NCBI GenBank assembly: GCA_035293565.1
Contig: DATGMP010000036.1
Location: 1 to 64,000, forward strand
Length of the DNA stretch: 64,000 bases
Direction of reading: 5' to 3'
Source of the DNA: DATGMP01 sp035293565
GTDB taxonomy: Bacteria; Pseudomonadota; Alphaproteobacteria; BOG-932; Roseiterribacteraceae
Shown here: positions 60,423 through 64,000 of the stretch, one piece after another
Layout: the number at the start of each line of letters is the position of its first letter
Numbering within the stretch: the first letter of the stretch is position 1
The notes under the pieces: generated by a model
The model's input: only the letters and a program-made list of their open reading frames with translations
Database searches by the model: none
Told to the model about the DNA's origin: nothing
Translations under genes and position numbers: made by a program

Positions 60423-61554
60423 GGGCAAGCCCCGCGCGCTCGGGGAAACGGGCCCGGATATGCGGCAGCACCTCGCGCGCGAAAACCGGCATCCCTTTCA
60501 AATAGTCCGGGAAGATTAGCATCATGCCGTCAAGCTGGGTTTTATCGAGCAAATCGATGAGCTGTCGCGTGATATTTTCGGCCGAGCCGATGAGATGCGC
60601 GGACATGAAGCCGGAACGCGCCTTGGCGACGAAGGCGTTCTCCTTGCCGATCTCCGAATCGAGGAAGCCATAGGCTCGCATCATGCCCTTACAGGCCTCC
60701 CAATCGAAGCCGTCGCGGTAGAGCTCGGCTTCGGCCTGAGCGGCGGCCTCTGTCTCGCCGATCACCAGATTCAACATTGTATAGGTCTTGATCGAACGCC
60801 CGGCTTTGCGCGCCATCGCCTTCATGTCAGTGCTGACCTGAGCCATCTCGTCATGATCCTTGCCGGTGCAGAACATGACGTCCACCTGGTCGGCGGTGAA
60901 GCGCATTCCCCGAGTCGAGGTTCCTGCGCAGACTAGGAAGGGCGGTCGGATGGGCTTGGGGTCCGACTGGCAGTCCTCCATGGTGAAATATTTGCCATGG
61001 AAGGTGACGGAGTCCTCGGTCCAGAGCCGCTTGATGATGGTGATCCATTCATCGGCCAGGTCATAGCGCTCGTCATGCCCGACATTCTCGCGCCAGGCCT
61101 GCATCTGCTCGAATTCGCCCTTGTAAGCGCCGGTAACGATATTGAGGCCGGCGCGCCCATTCGAGATATGGTCGAGCGTGGCGATCATCTTGGCCGTGAC
61201 AGCCGGGTTCTGCAGAAGCGTATGTACGGTGGTTACGATCCGGACGCGTTTGGTTACCGTCGCCAAGGCGGCCATCAGCATCTGCGAATCGAGGGCGTAC
61301 CGCCATTGCTGGGTGACGCCGCCATAGCCCCGCCACTTGGCCATCGACATGATGAAATCGAGGCCGATTTCCTCGGCCAGAATCGCGGTCTTGCGATTGT
61401 AGTCCCAGGAGGCCTCGCGAATCGGCGAGTTGGTCGAAAGAATCCACCCGCCGTTGGCCATCGGCAGGAAGACGCCGAAATCCTTGCCGCCCCGGTCGGA
61501 CGGCAGGCCGAATTCGGGCCGAGCTTCCCCTTGCCTGTGCGCCATTTCCGTCAT
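60412..61554 (-). CDS. RutA-like LLM-class flavin-dependent monooxygenase
   Basis: A 380-residue bacterial-luciferase-like FMN monooxygenase. Several segments resemble RutA, the uracil-ring-opening enzyme: FGVFLPMANGGWILSTNSP, GLDFIMSMAKWRGYGGVTQQ, ATLDHISNGRAGLNIVTGAYKGEFEQM, FHGKYFTMEDCQSDPKP and VCAGTSTRGMRF. It needs a separate NADH:flavin reductase, absent from the window. The overlapping RutB-like hydrolase strengthens the view that it opens a cyclic amide and the second enzyme hydrolyses the product. No rutC-G genes are seen, so uracil itself is not assured. Confidence 0.9.
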   Translation of the reverse strand: MTEMAHRQGEARPEFGLPSDRGGKDFGVFLPMANGGWILSTNSPIREASWDYNRKTAILAEEIGLDFIMSMAKWRGYGGVTQQWRYALDSQMLMAALATVTKRVRIVTTVHTLLQNPAVTAKMIATLDHISNGRAGLNIVTGAYKGEFEQMQAWRENVGHDERYDLADEWITIIKRLWTEDSVTFHGKYFTMEDCQSDPKPIRPPFLVCAGTSTRGMRFTADQVDVMFCTGKDHDEMAQVSTDMKAMARKAGRSIKTYTMLNLVIGETEAAAQAEAELYRDGFDWEACKGMMRAYGFLDSEIGKENAFVAKARSGFMSAHLIGSAENITRQLIDLLDKTQLDGMMLIFPDYLKGMPVFAREVLPHIRARFPERAGLAHAG

Positions 61555-61813
61555 CTATTCGGGCTCCGAGGGCTTATATTCGGAAATTTCAAGGATTCTA
61601 CCGCGAAAGGACGATGCCGGCTTGCGCCAAAGCGCCTCGAATCTTGATAATGCGAGGACACCCGCTCGGATCCTGACTGGTCCGGGAAGGAGCCTTGGGC
61701 CAAGGGAGCGCGCACAAATCGCGGTGCGCCGCGACGCAAGAATTTGACGAGTACCGCAGGCATAGTGATCATAATCGTAGGGGCCTGCTCTAACCAACAT
61801 AAAGGGAGCAATC

Positions 61814-64000
61814 ATGTCGGAGCCTTCGCGGACCTTCTCACGGGGACGTCCCCTCTCATCCTGCATGCTCGCCGTTTTGGCTTCGGCCGCGGCGCCGGCG
61901 TGGGGGCAGCCGGCCCAGGGGGACCAGCCCGCGGCCGCGGCCGGCGGTCTTGAAGAGATCGTCGTGACGGCGGAACGCCGGACCACCAATCTGCAGACGA
62001 CGCCGCTGGCGATCAGCGCGATCCAGGCCGACACGCTGCAGAAGGAGAACATCAACCAGTTCGCCGATATCAACGGCCGCGTCCCGAGCTTGGAGATCAC
62101 CCACAGCTCGGGCTACGAAACGATCGTGACCATTCGCGGCGTTGGATTGGAAACGCCGGAGAACGCGCCGACGACGAGCCCGGGCGTATCGTTCTTCATG
62201 GACGGCGTTTATATCGCCAACACCATCTCGCTGGACCAGACGCTGTTCGATATCGACCATATCGAGATTCTGCGCGGTCCCCAGGGCGCACTCTACGGTC
62301 AGAGCTCGACCGGTGGTGCGATCAACGTCACTACCCAGCAGCCCAAGCTGGGCGAGTTCAGCGGCAAGGGTGACGTCACGATCGGCGACTACGCTCTGCA
62401 CCGGGAGCGGGGCGAGATCAATATTCCGCTGGGCGATACTTTCGCCATCCGTGCCTCCGCCCAGAATTACGGCCATGACGGCTTCACCAAGAACGTGACG
62501 CTCGGCACCGATCTCGACGACGCCAACGATGTGAGCGGCAAGATCGCCATTCTGTGGAAGCCGATCGACGAGTTCACGGCGACCTTGAGCACTCAGTTCT
62601 ATAGCGCGGACACCAACGGGCAGGCCCAGAAGAATATCCTCGACCCCAACGAGGATCCGTGGACGGTGTCGCAGGATTATCCAGCTCGCTTTGCGCTCAA
62701 CACCAATGTCACGCACCTCAACCTTCAATACGACACGCCCTGGTTTACCGTGAAATCGGTGACCGCCTATCAATATTTGAAGCATGTCCAGCAGGAGGAC
62801 AGCTCGCGCAGCACCTTTGCGCAGCTCCACACCTATGATGACGTGGCGGCGTGGAACACGCATATGCAGAATTACAATGAGGAGTTCGACATCCTCTCGA
62901 ACGGCGAGACCAAGCTCGACTGGATCACCGGCGTTTTCCTGCTCAGCCAGAAATCGCGCCAGTTCGTTGTCGAGTACGAATGCCCGAGCCAGGTGGTCTT
63001 CTTCTGCGCGGCGCCGCCGACTGCGGCGCAGCTCGCCGTGCCGCCCAATATCGAATTCAGCCCGCCGCCCAAGAATCTGGTGTTCGGTCAGAACATCCTT
63101 GTCGATCGCAAATCCTATTCCTGGTTCGCGCAGGCGACCTACCACATCACCGACGATCTCCGCCTCACGGGGGGCGTGCGGGTGAACTACGATTCCTATG
63201 ACGGCTTTGGGCATAATTTCAACGCCGGCCTCGCGAATCCGCTTTCTCGGGTCGCGTTTTCCGCCAACAGCTATTGGGATCTGGTGCCGACCTGGCGCGG
63301 CGAGGTCGACTACAACGTCACGCCCGACAACATGATCTACGCGAGCGCGTCGCGCGGCTACAAGCCGGGCGGGCTCAACACGCCGGGCGGTCTTTTCACC
63401 ACGGTCCAGTTCCAGCCTGAGACCAACACGGCCTTCGAGGTGGGCGCCAAGAACCAGTTCATGGACCGTCATCTCCGGCTGAACGTCGCCGGCTTCTACT
63501 ACATCTATAAGAACATGCAGTACATCGCGACCGACCCGGTCGAATTCGCGGGCGGCGTCGAGAACATTCCCTCGATTCATATCTGGGGCGCCGAGGCGGA
63601 GGCCAACTATACCGGCGGCCCCGAGGACCGTATGCATATCGATGCGAGCCTCTCGCTCGAGGACGGCGAAATCGAGGGCACATTCCGGGCGCTCGACTCG
63701 ACGATCCAGCAGAGGCTCATCCAGACTGCCGCGCCGTGTATGTTCGGCGGCGCGTTCTTCAATCCGGCCTGCTTTACCGCCGAGCTCGCTGCGATTCGTA
63801 ACGTGGGCGGCAACCAGCCGGCGAAGATGCCGGGCATCCTAGGTTCGCTCGCCTTCTCCTACGACCTTCCGATCAGGGACGGAATGCTGATTCCGCCGGG
63901 CATCCTGACGCCGCGCCTCGACATTATCTATCGCGGCTCGTTCTGGCAGCGCATTTTCGCCGAGCCTGCGGTCGACCGCGTGCCCGATTACGCGCAGGTG
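61814..64000 (+). CDS. TonB-dependent receptor, truncated by the window end
   Basis: An open frame of 729 codons reaching the last base without a stop. ATG 61814 is preceded by AAAGGGAGC. A signal peptide (LSSCMLAVLASAAAPAWG) is followed by a TonB-box-like EEIVVTAERR, the plug (TIRGVGLE, ILRGPQGALYGQSSTGGAINV) and most of the barrel. No STN domain is present, unlike the receptor at 45755. It is divergent from the RutA-like gene (259 bases between starts), so it probably imports the substrate of that pathway. Confidence 0.93.
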   Translation, partial: MSEPSRTFSRGRPLSSCMLAVLASAAAPAWGQPAQGDQPAAAAGGLEEIVVTAERRTTNLQTTPLAISAIQADTLQKENINQFADINGRVPSLEITHSSGYETIVTIRGVGLETPENAPTTSPGVSFFMDGVYIANTISLDQTLFDIDHIEILRGPQGALYGQSSTGGAINVTTQQPKLGEFSGKGDVTIGDYALHRERGEINIPLGDTFAIRASAQNYGHDGFTKNVTLGTDLDDANDVSGKIAILWKPIDEFTATLSTQFYSADTNGQAQKNILDPNEDPWTVSQDYPARFALNTNVTHLNLQYDTPWFTVKSVTAYQYLKHVQQEDSSRSTFAQLHTYDDVAAWNTHMQNYNEEFDILSNGETKLDWITGVFLLSQKSRQFVVEYECPSQVVFFCAAPPTAAQLAVPPNIEFSPPPKNLVFGQNILVDRKSYSWFAQATYHITDDLRLTGGVRVNYDSYDGFGHNFNAGLANPLSRVAFSANSYWDLVPTWRGEVDYNVTPDNMIYASASRGYKPGGLNTPGGLFTTVQFQPETNTAFEVGAKNQFMDRHLRLNVAGFYYIYKNMQYIATDPVEFAGGVENIPSIHIWGAEAEANYTGGPEDRMHIDASLSLEDGEIEGTFRALDSTIQQRLIQTAAPCMFGGAFFNPACFTAELAAIRNVGGNQPAKMPGILGSLAFSYDLPIRDGMLIPPGILTPRLDIIYRGSFWQRIFAEPAVDRVPDYAQV

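Overview
The window is a GC-rich, densely packed bacterial chromosome segment. Neighbouring genes often overlap by ATGA or by a few bases at convergent ends. The organism is most likely an alphaproteobacterium. The clues are a candidate sigma-EcfG-type promoter (GGAAC-N16-GGTT) at 4386-4410, intergenic palindromes of the kind common in that class (8051-8127, 24694-24754), and the many TonB receptors, SDRs and flavoprotein catabolic genes. No rRNA, tRNA, phage, transposase or CRISPR was seen. Order and genus cannot be fixed from the sequence alone, and all family calls rest on motif recognition without a database search.

Layout. 0.1-4.3 kb holds housekeeping and envelope genes: NTF2-like, rhomboid, hotdog thioesterase, RcnB-like, beta-carbonic anhydrase, a small flagellar-rod-like protein and a PepSY protein. 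4.5-8.2 kb has a large exported alpha/beta-hydrolase converging on an MFS transporter, then a 33-codon membrane ORF and an inverted repeat. 8.2-25.9 kb is a CoA-linked catabolic region. It contains sulfotransferase + MDR reductase; an operon of nitronate monooxygenase, enoyl-CoA hydratase, VOC protein, acyl-CoA synthetase and ICMT-like membrane methyltransferase; a KstR2-like TetR regulator; hydantoinase B/A; four SDRs (one lacking catalytic residues); an unknown protein; a cupin; and a second nitronate monooxygenase. Two CAAGnnCTTG-like sites suggest that the TetR protein controls hyuBA and the divergent SDR operons.

25.9-43.2 kb is mixed: pqiABC lipid transport, a frameshifted AI-2E-family permease, epoxide hydrolase, SLC13/RCK transporter, an orphan cobalamin-riboswitch-like element, tandem-VOC protein, a beta-hydroxyacid dehydrogenase, a TetR/dehalogenase-like pair with a clear promoter-operator, a pentapeptide-repeat protein, an SDR, a His-rich secreted protein, a YciA-like thioesterase and acyltransferase 3.

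43.3-64 kb looks like an uptake-and-degradation island. A FecI/FecR pair precedes a TonB receptor with an STN signalling domain and two SnoaL-like proteins. Facing it is a minus-strand series of MFS, ATZ/TRZ-type amidohydrolase, MFS and two TauD-type dioxygenases. Next come an SDR, an AraC regulator, a Rieske ring-hydroxylating oxygenase alpha subunit, an acetamidase/formamidase and a RutA-like/RutB-like pair, then a second TonB receptor cut by the window end. Together these suggest import and ring opening of an unidentified nitrogen-containing cyclic compound. The substrate is inference only.
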